Positions 24,685 to 37,300 are shown, counted from the first letter of the stretch. The stretch is 64,000 nucleotides of DNA from Stenopsyche tienmushanensis (GCA_008973525.1 WACJ01000406.1:744001-808000); one strand, 5' to 3'. The notes: generated by a model from the sequence alone, not told the origin. Translations and numbers: made by a program.

Positions 24685-25315
24685 TAGGGAATTCAATTCC
24701 GGGATTTCGTACGTAGTTTTAGGTGTTCATGAATCCGCATAGTCCCGAAAAATTCGGAATTGAAATTTTTATCTAAAAAAAATCGTACACATCACCAGCA
24801 CGACGAAGGCTACTAAATCGAGACATTCCCGCCGAAATCTGAACGCTTGGAAACAGTGGCATAATTACTAATTGGTGAGCTTAGGCGGCGTCTAGGGGCA
24901 GTTACTGTCTAATCTATGTATACATATATATAGTACATATATGTTTTTCAAATTGTTATATTAACCTTTCTCTACCGGTGATGTATTTACTACACCTCGA
25001 CTCTAATAATGGGAATATCGATATGAAATATAATAGATACGGGCTTCAGATTTTTTGTATTCTTCCGTTATATAATTACGAATCACATCAAAATATAAAT
25101 TTTTGAATTTTATTTTTATCTTTCCTTAAATAAATAAAATTCTTTGGCCTTCAAGTATTTTTTTATATTAAACAAATAGACTTATTGGTCATTTTTGGTC
25201 AAATTTATCAATATAATTTCTTAAACTACTGAAAATCCCGGGACTGAGTCTGGGATGGTCTAATGCAATCCCAAAATCCCGGGATCGAAAATTTGGCTCG
25301 AGATTGGATTCCCTA
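24685..25315. mobile_element. hAT-derived non-autonomous element with 8-bp target duplication
   Basis: A 631-bp element starting TAGGGAATTCAATTCCGGGA and ending GATTGGATTCCCTA. It is flanked by GTCATGAA (24677-24684) and GTCATGAC (25316-25323), identical at 7 of 8 positions. The interior is collinear with the 12.7- and 33.2-kb copies. It shares with the 33.2-kb copy an internal segment containing AAATTTTTGAATTTTATTTT and a CTTTGGC-type block that the 12.7-kb copy lacks, so there are at least two sub-types. Confidence 0.9.
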
Positions 25316-25323
25316 GTCATGAC

Positions 25324-27412
25324 TAGTCATTGCTCTTGATCTTTGGTTATATGTATATGATTGGGAAGACTCTGATTATTCGTTTGATATTTTAAGCTTA
25401 ATTGAATAAAAAATAATAATAAGCTACCTTAACTAACAAGTAGCTAAGTAATTTAAGTCCACGTTTTAAACGGCTATAATGAATTGCTGTTAGTAACACT
25501 TAGTTTGGCGCACTATGTATATAACGTGTTATTTAAAAACACTACACAATCCAGCAAACATGTTGTGAAAATACCGTAATGTGTAAAACTGTACTCATAT
25601 TTGTGTCGAGTGCTTAATTTCAGAATTAGCGACTATTTTCACGATGCAATCACAATATATTGATATTTTCGCTACCCCTTTTCTTCGCGGAAATCTTTCC
25701 CCTAAATGAGAACATTTATTAGGTTTACGATTATGAAATGCGAAAGATTCATAGGGCTAACATCTGCCACTTTCCTCTTATCAAAATTATGGCTCATCGC
25801 AGAATTTGTGCTTTCAGACCTTTTAAAATGCAATTCTGTCTACTCCCACAACTTAAACGCTTTAAAATATAGTTGGCGTAAATTCACTCACGGTCGAATG
25901 CTTTAATCTCTTATATCAGTGTTGAATCGCAATGAGCCGACGCTGCTAATGGGGCAAGCATTTTTCCGCGAGTCTACACTTCCCACGGGATAAGTACAAT
26001 GTGTAATCTGGAATATTTATGCACGTACATATCTGGCGGCGCATTTGTTACAGTTCAAATGCATCGTCTACCTTTCTGTCCTCTGATCTCATTGTTAAAC
26101 CCTGCAAACCATTAGGGTCTACACGTGTAGGAGCTCGCATTGCTCCCGATGGGCACCCTTCGCACCACTATTTATGACTCTGGAGTTGCACGCTTTTAGC
26201 CAAAGATAATATTAAACGCTTTAAAACGCGTCTCGGGCTCCATTCATCAGATCGACTCATCCTTTGTGTGGCGGAATGAGCGCTCGCTAAATGCATATTA
26301 AATCTTTTGATAATAGAACTTGTTCACTGCGGTCCATTTAGTTATTGTTACGGAAATTTAATGTATGCATTTATTCACGATGCCTTTTTTGCCGGTGCTC
26401 CGAGAAAAAAAAGAAAACGCGGCTGATTAATTACAAATTAATTACCATATTTAAGTGTGTTAATCTGCATTTAATCACTACCCTGAACTTTGGAGCTCTG
26501 CTAGACGAGATCGCGTTCCACGCCAGGAATGATTTATATGTTCGCTTCTTGCAGAGCTCAGTTTGTAGTTCCACCATGTGGTCTAGTCTTTGCATACCTA
26601 CAACTGTCAGATGCACTACATCACGGCTTAATTCCCTTTGAATTAACACCCCCTGCAGTTACTGGGAATTAATTCATCCCGAACAATTATCCAACAGCAA
26701 ATTACTTCAGTCCCAGATTAATGGACGACTTTAATGCACTATGATTCCGCCGAAGATTCATCTTTAATTTTGATGGGAAAGGTACACCTTTGATATGGAG
26801 CCGTATCGAGTGCATTCCACTCTGTCAACGTGCCTACATGTTTAGATAAATATCAGGTTCTGTGAAGTTGAATGCGTTCTGAGAGGACGCATTGCAGGAA
26901 ACTACTGACTACGCCGGAAGAAGCTCAAATAAGGCAATTCCACTTTTTGTTCTTAAATCGTAGCGGAATCTTGCAAAAAATAAAAAAACTAGAGGCACTA
27001 AGCTTAGTTCAACTTACACCTCTGACTCAAATCCCGAGTACAAAGTGTACAAAACTTTATTTAAATAGACTATCTCTTAATCACACCTAAAGAGTTTTAA
27101 TGTGCGATACTACGAAAAGCGTGAATAATTATTCATGCAAATTATGATATTTATCAACCATCGATAACATATCTCCAGAATTGTTTAAACTGAATTATCT
27201 TTAAGTATACTGGATTTATTTTAATTACAATCAATTACACCAGCTAGATAAGAGCTATTCAATCAAATACTTGTTATTTTAATTTATCTGCACCCTCTGT
27301 CGTTTATATTTCCGTAGGAACGTTGATAAACAAATTCTCAAAGCTAAATACGTATTGGGATAAGATGTTTGGTAAACAAGATATCTTGATAACCAAGCCA
27401 TAAAATATATAA
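25324..27412. other. Region without recognisable gene
   Basis: Mixed composition, with a somewhat G+C-richer part at 25.9-26.7 kb. Overlapping frames of 70-100 codons at 26345-27090 match nothing known. No repeat of the window recurs here. Confidence 0.5.
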
Positions 27413-27417
27413 AGTAG

Positions 27418-27846
27418 TGTAACGTAGGGGGCCGCTGACTATAGGCACCCCTGCGTTCCTTCGTAGCTGCAGCGGATGCTGCGTTGTCCAGATCGCGGAG
27501 CCCGGATCCAAAGGTCACTCGAAATTAGGCGTTTCGTAACGTTCGTCTGGACCACGAGGACGGCGCCGGTGAACTACGGATATTTGTCAGGATTCTCTAA
27601 GGGGATGGGGATGTTCTGCTCGTTCTGATCGTAGATGGAGATGATGAAGTAAAGACTGTATGTCAGCTCAACGCATTTATTTATATAAAATGCGGAGCGC
27701 ACAGTCGTGGATGGCAACGGCGTGTTTGGACTCTCAGTCAGACGAAGTGCAGCGAGAATGGCGATGTATGGAGGCTTCAACGGAACAATCTCCGAAAAGA
27801 TGTTCCTCGGGCAAGGCCTGGAATCGAACTGACGTCTCTGTAATAA
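27418..27846 (-). mobile_element. Solo-LTR-like element
   Basis: About 429 bp, G+C-richer than its surroundings, that reads like an insect LTR on the minus strand. A promoter-like stretch TTTTATATAAATAAATGCG lies near 27690, is followed by GAGCTGACATACAG, and the unit ends ...CCTACGTTACA at 27418. The direct repeat AGTAG occurs at 27413-27417 and 27847-27851, and the match extends to about nine bases. Against the call, the other end reads TTATTACAG and does not start with the canonical TG. No internal retroviral-type coding region is adjacent, so it would be a solo LTR. Confidence 0.45.
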
Positions 27847-27851
27847 AGTAG

Positions 27852-28170
27852 CATTCTACATTGGTTCTATGTATTACATGATTAACCCCTAAAGAAGTAT
27901 TATCCCAGGGCCTGAGACTGGGCATATGTTGGATGTGGTTGCTTAGCAACACGCGCTTAGTTCGAAAGGCGGTAGTAGAGCTACGCGATGTATTGCTGTG
28001 GGGCTTAGAGGTTAGGATGCGTGCGCTCTCCCTCACTTCGTATAGCGACTGGCGAGCCGCCGAGCACCACGACGCGCCAGTCGCCGAGCGCCAAAAGGCA
28101 AAAGGCTTTGTTTACCTTAGCAAATTTTGGACAGACACACATTGATTTTTATATATTAAATTACACAAAC
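27852..28170 (-). repeat. Helitron-like repeat, partial copy 2
   Basis: The segment at 27924-27961 (TGGTTGCTTAGCAACACGCG) is the inverted counterpart of 39400-39425 in the Helitron-like repeat. Read on the minus strand, the outer end near 28160 gives TATATAAAAATCAATGTGTG, close to the start of the 39-kb copy. The middle (28000-28110) is G+C-rich. The class is inferred from the AT-rich TATATAAAAATC start only. At 27882-27917 a separate block (ACCCCTAAAGAAGTATTATC) is shared with 12.51 kb. Confidence 0.45.
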
Positions 28171-28189
28171 ACAGCTTCATCTTTTAGCT

Positions 28190-28560
28190 TTGTTAATTTG
28201 TTACGTTGGAAAGGGGGCCTCTCGGGGGCGGAGTCCCCGGGCGGCTCCCCGCTCCCATACACTCGTCGGGAAGGCCGCGCTAACACACGGGTTCGTTCTT
28301 CTATCGGATCATGTACAGCCGGTTGATAGATGGGGATGAACGGGCGTCAAACGAAAAGACTCACGAGAGAGAGGGATTTGGATGCGGAAAGGACATCCTC
28401 CTGCACCCAAGGCCAACTCCCAACTCTTCTTGATTCCCGCCTCCTGCGTGTCACCACCCAACCGACAACGGTGCACGCGCAAGAAGCGATCGGTCGGTAA
28501 TTGCAGGTGCAATATCCCCGCATTGCCGCACTGTTAAAATAGCACATTTCACCTAAAGAG
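28190..28560. other. G+C-rich block of unknown origin
   Basis: A sharp compositional island (for example GGGGGCGGAGTCCCCGGGCG near 28222) in A+T-rich DNA. Short frames run in several phases and none resembles a known protein. It looks like an inserted repeat and not a gene, but no boundaries or duplicate copy were found. Confidence 0.4.
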
Positions 28561-28749
28561 AGATGGAAGATGTCAGCAGCGCTATTGCATGGGTATGTTA
28601 AATCGCCCTCGCTACAAATTCATTTGAATAAATACGTAGAAGGTTATTTTTTAAATACATATATGTATATATTGAGATGGCTTTTAGCAATTCTTTTCAT
28701 GAGACCATTGCTAACCATTTCGACATGATTTTTCATGTATATATGTTTT

Positions 28750-28842
28750 TAAAAATGTGGTCGCCAGTCACACCTCATGTAGGATTCGAACCCAAGATGA
28801 TTGAGTTACGAGTCCAACTGCTTAATCGCTGGACTGTACGTT
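28750..28842 (-). repeat. tRNA-derived segment (SINE head or tRNA pseudogene)
   Basis: The minus strand shows a tRNA-like order: GTCC...GGAC D-stem around AGCGATTAAGCAGTT, then an anticodon arm TTGGA-CTCGTAA-CTCAA with four of five pairs possible (apparent anticodon CGT). Next is a T-arm with the internal promoter box GGTTCGAATCC. The acceptor stem does not pair, so it is not a functional tRNA gene. Such a head followed by unrelated sequence is typical of a SINE. No second copy was found in the window. Confidence 0.55.
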
Positions 28843-28849
28843 TTTTTTA

Positions 28850-30239
28850 AAATGTATATTAAATTTAATTCGTTATAAAATTGGCTGGTTCTCTTTTGAT
28901 CACATATTCAATCCCTACTGCATAGACGCAAAATACATAATTTTATTTTAATTTAACCTATACAATTTATTTTTTACCCAGAGGCTTAAAATGGGAAAAA
29001 CTCGTTTAAAGTTTTGGAATAATTAAGCTATTTCGAATCCTCATGTAGGGAATTACCACCCTAAACTATAAGTTAATCAACATATATTTTTATGAACAAT
29101 GTTTAAAATTTCCATTATTATTTTATGATGGTACAATGCCTAGTCTACAACACCCTCGGGATTTTTCTCTACGTTCATGTTTTTCGTTAAACTTGATGTA
29201 GGTGTAACCAGTATTATTTTTTTTTTGTTAATATTATACGATATATTTTAATGCAAATCACCAATTTATTTTACAAAGCAGCGAATTTAACTATTATGTT
29301 GTTTTTAATGGATCATATAGTACAGTACTATGTAACAAACTACGATTGTCGTTTCATTTAAGTGAACATCTCTCGTATTAAAGCCTCGTTTCTTTATGTC
29401 GAAATGTGCCACATAAAAAACGCGGACCAAATAGCTAATAGTGAAATAATATCGTGACGCAAATGATTAAAAACGAGATCATATCTCTGGATATTTGTGT
29501 ATATAATACGCTTGTAATTAGTGTTTTACAAAAAATGCGTGACGCTCCACTTTCATAGCTCATTCCTAGTAATTTTGACGACCGGAAAACCAAGAAACTA
29601 GTGCAACATAACATGAAGTCGACTTTAAAAAGGTATTTCCTTAATTATTGTCATTTGTACGAACAATAAAGAGCTCTCTTAAAATCGCCGAATCACCTAC
29701 CACCCTTTTGTTTAATCATTAAAATGTTGTGTTTATCTAAAATGCTAATACTATTTGTGTTGATCAAACAGTGTGCAAATTTTAAAATATTATTGACGGT
29801 CGATATACAGGTAACATTTGAATAAACACTTTAATTTATTACAGCACACCGCGAATGCAAATAGTGACCTCGCGTTCCCATTTAAGCAAGTGTAAATAGA
29901 AAAAATATTGCAATTATTGGAATGCCGAAGAGAAGTATCCGCTCATCAATCATTCTCTGTTTATCTTACTGTCACAATCACCATTCTTTCCATTATCGGT
30001 AACCAATTTATATTTGCAATCAGAGTAATAGGATTCAGCAACGCCCCAATACTATTTCAATGGACGATATTTATTTTTTCGAAAATATATGTTAACGATA
30101 TAATTTTAATACACAATTTACATAAATCGACTGGCATTTGCATGTGTTGCATCAAAATTTATGATACTAACATATTGCATTTAAATTGTAGGCAGTGATA
30201 TAATAGGTCAATATATTCATATAAGAACTATAAAAAAAA
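28850..30239. other. A+T-rich DNA without recognisable gene
   Basis: Nothing recognisable. The 96-codon plus frame at 29908-30198 is hydrophobic and looks random. Confidence 0.5.
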
Positions 30240-30470
30240 CCCCGTCGCGTAAATAAATTATTTTGGCGGCACTATTCCATGGCTCGCACGGTCTCTAGAC
30301 CTGACACCAGTGGATTAATTTATCTGAGAACGTGCCCTATTCTGTGGCTCATACAGTATTCAGACCTGACACCAGTGGATTTATTTGTCTGGGGACGTGC
30401 ACTATTCCGTGGCTCACAAGGTCTCCAGATCTGACACCATTGGAATTTTTAGGAAGGAAATATGTACCGC
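30240..30470 (+). mobile_element. Scrambled Tc1/mariner-type element, copy 2 (fragment with three tandem units)
   Basis: Contains three tandem copies of a 65-bp unit with starts at 30272, 30337 and 30402. Each encodes the third-aspartate region of a Tc1/mariner-type transposase (middle unit in frame: DLTPVDLFVWGRA). Because 65 is not a multiple of three, each unit lies in a different frame from the last. Just upstream, 30247-30265 reads on the opposite strand as the start of the KELIY region, so the two parts of the transposase are inverted relative to each other. No terminal repeats are preserved. Confidence 0.75.
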
Positions 30471-30740
30471 ATTTTCCAATTGGTCAAAGATCGATCGTAC
30501 AAAAAATACACGTTCGACTATTTGAAATTGACAAAGGTAATATATTCTTCAATTGCCTTTTAATTTTTAGTTATTTTTATTATTTCTATTGTATTAATAA
30601 ACAGAATTGCGTCAATAAAACGTTCAAATTAAGGTACAGTGAAGTGAAAACAGATGGAAATATTAACTGAGCATTCGGAGAAGGATCGATTTGTAAATGT
30701 ATAATTTGAGAAAAGACAAAAATAATGTCGAAATAGGAAA

Positions 30741-30830
30741 GAATGCATAAAAATGCTGGATAAGTGGGTGCCGCACGAACTGTCAGGCTGCTAAAATGAA
30801 GGCACCGAAACTAGCTTGAAACCAAAAATG
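30741..30830 (+). pseudogene. mariner transposase fragment
   Basis: A short plus frame reads ECIKMLDKWVPHELSGC followed by a stop at 30792-30794. 'WVPHEL' is a signature of mariner-family transposases just before the first catalytic block, and it also occurs in the nested mariner at 62.4 kb. The downstream catalytic block is not recognisable, and no terminal repeats were seen. The match is short. Confidence 0.5.
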
Positions 30831-33150
30831 AAAACGAATTTACGAATATTAAAAAAAGAGCAAATATATTCGAATATCGAAAATTCGATTGGGACCCTTA
30901 TTTACTACCCAATAATGCCAATTTTAGGGGGTGCTAAATTTTAACTTGTAATAATTCTGATTTTAGAATGAAATGATTTTTGTAGCAAAGCAAATCCAAT
31001 CACACTTTTTTTGAAAGGGATCTCTTGGCTAGAACCAAAAAAGGCCTGTGTAATAATTACATTTATATGAAGACCCCAAGCAGTCAAATACAACTAAAAC
31101 ATCTTCAATTTGTATTTCATGATAAGGATCACTATTATGCTGTCTTTGTACATACATATAGTTTAACCCTTAGCGAACGACCTAGTTTTTCAAAACTATC
31201 GCCAGCAAATCGATGGTATTTTAAAAAAAGCCGACAAAAATTATGAGGGTTGAAATACTGACTGATCATTAGACTTTCATATGGAATGATGTTTATTTTG
31301 TATAATATTGATATATACTTTAAACATGAATTCATAAAAAAATGTGGTATGCTTGAATGTCTTTTGCTTTAACAGCGCGCTAAGTATTTTCCCCATTGAT
31401 AATTATATATCGATTAATGGTATGTATGGATAATGTTGAATTTCTTTCATTAAAGTGCGCGTGGAACTGATAAATAATCTCTCAAAGGCTTAAATCAGCC
31501 ATTGGAATTTTTCGCTTAAAGTTTTTACACGTCGATCGAAGTCATTAAATGTTTTTGCTCGCAGTATTGGACGAAGCTGATTCTTAAAATAATGCAGCGA
31601 AGCAACTTTCAAAGGAATTTTTCTATCAATTCCAGCGTAAATGTGCTCTTTGATCCAGAATAATTGAGTAATTTAAAGCCCCGCGAAACCTTAATATCTG
31701 ACAAGAATTCTAATCAATCGAATGCGATGGACCGCAAAATAAAATAATACGGGAGTTGAATTTGTTTTATAAAGTATAATTATGGGTTGCGTACATACAT
31801 GCAATTAAATGTTATCTTTCACCACATCAGACTCCGGTGGGGTCCAGAGTCGAGACAATGGCATCCGATGCCGCATAACAACAAGATAAATATTGACCCC
31901 TAATAATACTAATTAAATTTGTACGTGATTGCAGGAGCGTGGCTATAATTCAAAATTATCCTTGTTAGCTTAATTGAGATCGACCCGTAAAACCTTTAAC
32001 GACTATCTCTTAATATTATCCCTCGTAGGCCACATATGAAACAATTTCGAAATTTTCAACGCTAGTTGTAATAAATTTCGCAGGCTGCTAATTCCTTTGA
32101 AGTGAAACCGATTTATTATATCTGGTGCGAGGGTGCAACGAAAACTAATACCCCTTATTATTCTTCAGTCACGTAGCTAGGATAAATTAATGTGCAATCG
32201 ATACTCGCTACGGAACGCCATTAAAAACCGGATTGTTTAATTCTGCCCTCTGATTAATATCAAATCTCGTATTTTAAACGCGACGGTAAGACCTTTAATA
32301 TGCTCGCGTCGATCCTGCGATAAACGCATTATGGCTCCTTGTTCTTCAAAATAATTGAGATTTCCATCTGACTAACCATCCGGACGTTCAGAGCGTTTAC
32401 AATTATTCTCACAGCGAACTATACACACGCCAAAACAATGAAACGAGATATGACACAATATACTTTTATCCTTTCGCATAACAATTAATGTGGGAAATGT
32501 CGAGCGTGTATTCAGTAAAATTTTGACACCTCGTACAAGTAGTAGAAATTCTTGGCCTTCGCGTTCTATTCAACACTGTCCTTGCTTTGTCTTAAAGTCA
32601 CAGTCGACACTGGATTTGTATCGCATTTTTTATTTATTTTTTGTCGCTTTCCAAACGACGTTTAATCGCGATAATTGCGAGATATATACTGCTCAACAAT
32701 GCTGGAATATTCAAGTGAACTGGAAGAACTCTTCATTAGTACCGCTTAACGGCGCCTCAAATGAAAAACTTTTTCTTCCGATTATTTCGGCGTTGAAATA
32801 TATTTTCATGACATTTTAAATTTCCTCGCTATACTTTCTTTCAATTTTCTATTCATCGTCCTTCGTGAATTTCACCGGAAAATACTTGCGGCTTATGTTA
32901 ATAATTCCGACCGGGGGTTTTATAATGAGCTCTAAAATAATACTCATCGATGATTATTTTTATTCGTTGGTATTAATTGTTTTTATTTTTTTATTTTACA
33001 GGTGAGCGAACGAAGTAATTTCATTAATCGGGAGTAATTTCTATATCAAGTAAATTTATTAATTGCATTATCTACACCAAAGCTGTTTGGTTTTGGGCAG
33101 ATCCAAGATTCACCATACGCTTTGTATTATACATCAAGAAGTACCATGCA
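30831..33150. other. Region without recognisable gene
   Basis: No known protein or repeat. The stretch 31.7-32.5 kb has a more even base composition than its flanks, which might reflect conserved regulatory DNA, but nothing in the sequence alone proves this. Confidence 0.45.
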
Positions 33151-33753
33151 CGAAGGTAATTTTAAGTGTTCATGAATCTCGGCATTAGTAAACGTAATCC
33201 CGAAAAATTTGGAATTGAAATTTTTATCTAACAGAAATCGTACACCTCGTCATCACGATGAAGGCTAGTAAATCGAGACATTCCTGCCGAAATCTGGACG
33301 CTTGGAAACAGTGACGTAACTACTAATTGGCAAACTTAGACGACACCTAGGGGGTAGTGACTGTCTAATTTATGTATACATATATACAGTACAAATATGT
33401 TTTTCAAATTGTTATACTACCGGTGATGTATTTACTACACCTCGACTCTAATAATGGAAATATCGATATGAAATATAATATATACGGGCTTCAGATTTTT
33501 TGTATTCCTCCGTTATATAATTATGAATCACATCAAAATATAAATTTTTGAATTTTATTTTCATCCTTTCTTAAATAAATAAAATTCTTTGGCATTCAAG
33601 TATTTTTTTATTTTAAAAAAATGGGCTGGAAGTAATTTTTGATCAAATGTATCAATGTAATTTCTTAAACTATTGTAAATCTTGATCCCGGGGTGGAATA
33701 ATGCAATCCCGAAATCCGGGGATTGAAATTTTGGCTCGGTGATGGATTCCCTA
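33151..33753. mobile_element. hAT-derived non-autonomous element, left end truncated
   Basis: Collinear with the 24.7-kb copy from its TAAACGTAATCCCGAAAAAT-type block to the right end TGATGGATTCCCTA (ending 33753). The left terminal repeat TAGGGAATCC cannot be found, so the copy is truncated or eroded near 33151. A small internal deletion removes the CCTTTCCCT block before the ACCGGTGATG motif. No target duplication can be tested. Confidence 0.8.
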
Positions 33754-34019
33754 ATTACAAGGATCTTTAACAATTCTGGGATTTAAAAGAAGAAATTGGA
33801 CAGTTTTTAATCATTTAAAATCAAGACACTAGCTTGTTTTCAGATTCAACATGGTTGCCAGATTTATCCTTTATGATACACAAAACACCTATACGATTTA
33901 AATTTATCACTGTAAGGAAAAGATCAAATCATTACGAACATGTGTGACAAAATTAAAGCAAGTCTAGTCGTTAAACAAGTCTAACATAGGTCAAATTAAA
34001 AAAATATATAAATTTAGAC

Positions 34020-34163
34020 GGGCCGCAAAATAAATGCTAATTTTCATAGAAATGTATAATCATTTAAGATTCCTTGGACCCATTCGGCCCTCGATAAGCG
34101 CGGTTTTGAATTACGCGGTAGCAAAGCGCGCGCCTTCTGCGCCTAGAGGTAAATCCGCCACTG
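34020..34163 (-). mobile_element. hAT-like terminal segment
   Basis: Read on the minus strand from 34163 it starts CAGTGGCGGATTTACCTCTA, a terminus commonly seen in hAT elements. It continues into a G+C-rich, CpG-bearing stretch and ends near the phrase TTGCGGCCCGTC (about 34025), often found near the 3' end of ZBED-type hAT elements. The partner end is not visible. It may belong to the transposase remnant at 34186-34380 or be a separate insertion. Confidence 0.4.
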
Positions 34164-34185
34164 ATACAGAATTAAAAATGACAAT

Positions 34186-34380
34186 TTAATGTTTTCTTCC
34201 TGACACTTGGCATCTCTTCTCTGCTACTTTTTTGTCTACTTCAGGGATAATACCACTAACAGTGATTACTTTCAAAACTGACCCAAGATGAGCATTGTTA
34301 ATGCTTGATCTGCCTGGAGACTTATTTCCTCTCATAAGCGAAAATAACTGCTCGCACCGATAAGTACTTCCAAACGTGGA
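34186..34380 (-). pseudogene. GTF2IRD2/ZBED-like hAT transposase, C-terminal remnant
   Basis: The minus frame reads TFGSTYRCEQLFSLMRGNKS, then a segment containing NNAHLGSVLKV, and closes with KRCQVSGRKH and a stop (34186-34188). This matches the C-terminal dimerisation region of GTF2IRD2/ZBED-like hAT transposases (pattern 'FGSTYxCEQxFSxMxxxKSxxRSxLTDxxL...'). The frame is intact for about 65 codons but nothing upstream is recognisable. It differs from the 17.1-18.5-kb element at the corresponding place (CESGF there, CEQLF here), so it is a different sub-family. Confidence 0.75.
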
Positions 34381-34399
34381 AATTATTTACACAATAGTT

Positions 34400-37300
34400 C
34401 TATAGAATTTTACCGATAAATCTGTGAATTAATTTAATCATCCTGTTTTTAAAACACAAGCGAAGAGCGACATTCAACGATTATTACGACCTGAATTAAT
34501 CCTTGCATTCTCACGGTCAATCGATGCTCTGAACTGCAATTAGACTTCTTTTCAATCTAAAACTTGAAAGAATATATCCGGTAGAATCCCGCTTGCGTAC
34601 GAATATTTCAGCATTTTTGCAGCATCTTTCATGTCTTAAACGATCAAGATGTTTGAGTTTGCGTTATATTTTAGATTGAGATATGCCAGGCAATTAAATA
34701 ACAAATTGTAATTTTAAAAAAATGTTTTAGCCTAATAATTAATACAACATAATAATCCGACGTTTAACTAGAAATGTGAACGTCCTTATTTTCATTAAAG
34801 TTTTGGATTCGTGCATAGAAATTCCACTCTGAATTTTAGAAAAGTATTTAATCCATAAAATCCATCATCTTTCAGCATGAAAGAGCATTGTATAAATAAA
34901 TCTATTAATGCTTTAATACTATGCCATAAATGCTTTAATAAAGTATCGTTTTATCGCTATAAATCTTTAATAGAAATCGAATATGTTTTATCTTATAAAT
35001 CAATATTTTATAATTCCTTTGGATTTTATTTATCACTATATCAGCAAACTTTTATTTTATATCCTTTTAGGTATGAAAGCTATTTATTGTATTGCTTTTC
35101 TGAGTGCTCACATTTAAAAATGCTTTCGTTCACTGATGTGTGCCCTTATGGCATTAGTTTAAATATTATTTATATATAATTTTAAAAAAAATATTCTCAT
35201 AATCCTGCGCTCATATTTACGAATTCCGTTGCAATAAACTTGAAATTTTCTATATATCTATTAATAAAAGCATAGCTGTTAGTGTCTGTATGAGGCTTTA
35301 GAAATTTTACGACTTTCATGTTTGCTGTCGGCTGATTTTTTTATGATTTCGAAGAGTGCTCGTCTTCCATGTTATAGTCTCTCTTCTGGAGTGACTTCCA
35401 CGCCAAGCGCACAGTCCTGAAGATGAGTAACGTCCTGACTGTGTAACCGGGACCGGGATTGTGACGTTATGAGGATCTGCCGGGAATAGATGTCCCATCT
35501 TAACCTCACGCCACATCTCTCAACCTTACCGACTGGAACAAATGCGAGAAGTGAGAATTACAGAACGTGGAAAACATTTCCCGAAAGCTCGTACGGTGGG
35601 TGAAGAATTAACGCCCTGCGAGCATACTGCTGCAATTTTTTACACTTATTTCTCATGAAATGTACATTTGTCCCTTAATTTATTCGATCGCAAAATTAAG
35701 TTTTCCGTCGTGACACATCACAGAGTTGATATCTCAATTTTGGCGCTCTCTATATGTTAATTCGAGCCATTATGAAGCGTCTACCCCTCGATGATGTCGG
35801 AGCCGAATTCATTTTTAATGGCGACTAAGGGATGCGTTAAATGAATTACAAAGATTTACCGAGATATTTATGGTAATCATATTTGCAATGACGACCCCTC
35901 GCGCTTGTAAACGGTGAAGAGGACTCCGTCGCAAGGACATTTTTTTGCAATATAAACTCGTAAAAACTCGAGTCCGTTTTGTTATTCTCTAATGTAATTA
36001 CGTCTGGAGTTTCAGATTGCTTTTCAATATGGACGTAAAAAAGAGACTTAATTAATTTGAACCTTAAATATTTCAGCTTTTGAACCCAATTCTGGAAAAT
36101 TGCTTATTTAATATGTTCGTCGCAAATTAAGGCAAACCTAAAACGTTTATCTTTTAATTAAACGCGTTTTACGTGAATTTTTACGATATCGGGAGATTTA
36201 TATTGTTAATATTATAATAAATCTCGATACATTCAATATTCGGCGTACTTAATCATCGAGACATCGTTTGAACGACATTTTTATTTTCCAAATTGATATT
36301 AATGCCCTAATATTATACCCCCTTCATCGAGTAAGATTTGATCTGAACTTTATGTGTGTTTTATAGGCCATTTCAAGCTTTCTCATATAATTTTCCGCCA
36401 ATCTTGATGTCAAACATCTAATATTATTTTATGACTGCACTCGCACATCGTTTTCATACCTGATAAGTTTCGTCCTTAGCTTTTTTTAAAAATAAATGGA
36501 CGTCTTCAATATTTCACCACATTATTAATAGACGAATGCTCAAAATAATCATTTGATATCCAGACTATCTTCTCTAAAGATCTTGCAGACATTTTTCAAG
36601 CATCACGGGGAATCGGTTCATGAAGTACCCAGTCGGGCTTTTAGTTGAATCTGTAAAAATAAAGGGTGGCTCTATCCATTTTACCGTGTCGTCCACTTCG
36701 AGACTCCTCATTAAATTAGAATCGCCAGATCGAATTATTTTTATGCCATCCACCCCTCGCCTTTTCATATAGTATATCATTCATATTATATGTGTGTAAA
36801 TAACATCTCGTTATTTCTAGCTATATTTCAAAACTCTTTGAATAGTTGTCGACGTATGTCATAATTGAGCATTAAACAAAAATAGAAAACACGACTCAAA
36901 TATTAAGTTTATTTTGGCCATATTTTCAAACATGTCAGTCATGTGTTCTAGATAAAAATAATATTTTGCATCGATATTTTCGCTTTCATATTTTTATGTC
37001 GTTTTACACTTTCAAAAATTACAATAATATCGTTTATTCGTTCATGTGAAACCAATTGGTCTTTTTTTTCTGCTGATTTCATCAATTTTCCCTATTTTCA
37101 ATATTTTAGAGTCAATGTTCATATAATCCTGTTGGGGTTCGTCAAAAGCTTGTTTCCAACTACTCATGATATTGTCCTCTGTAGTGCTTTCTATTTTATC
37201 TCCCCCCTGATCCTAGTTGCCTTCATCCAAAAGTAATTTTGTATTGTCAATTCTTTTTTTATCCCATGCCTTAATACTAATAAGGTTTTTTTTCACACTT

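Noticed and set aside
27790..27900. A tRNA-like stretch on the minus strand (CAGTTCGATTCCAGG, resembling a Pol III B box).
   Set aside because: It crosses the inferred left/right junction of the solo-LTR-like block, so the arms come from different sources and cannot form one tRNA-derived unit.
34877..35179. 100-codon plus frame rich in Tyr, Phe and Ser.
   Set aside because: Composition follows the A+T-rich DNA; no motif, no neighbours to support a gene.
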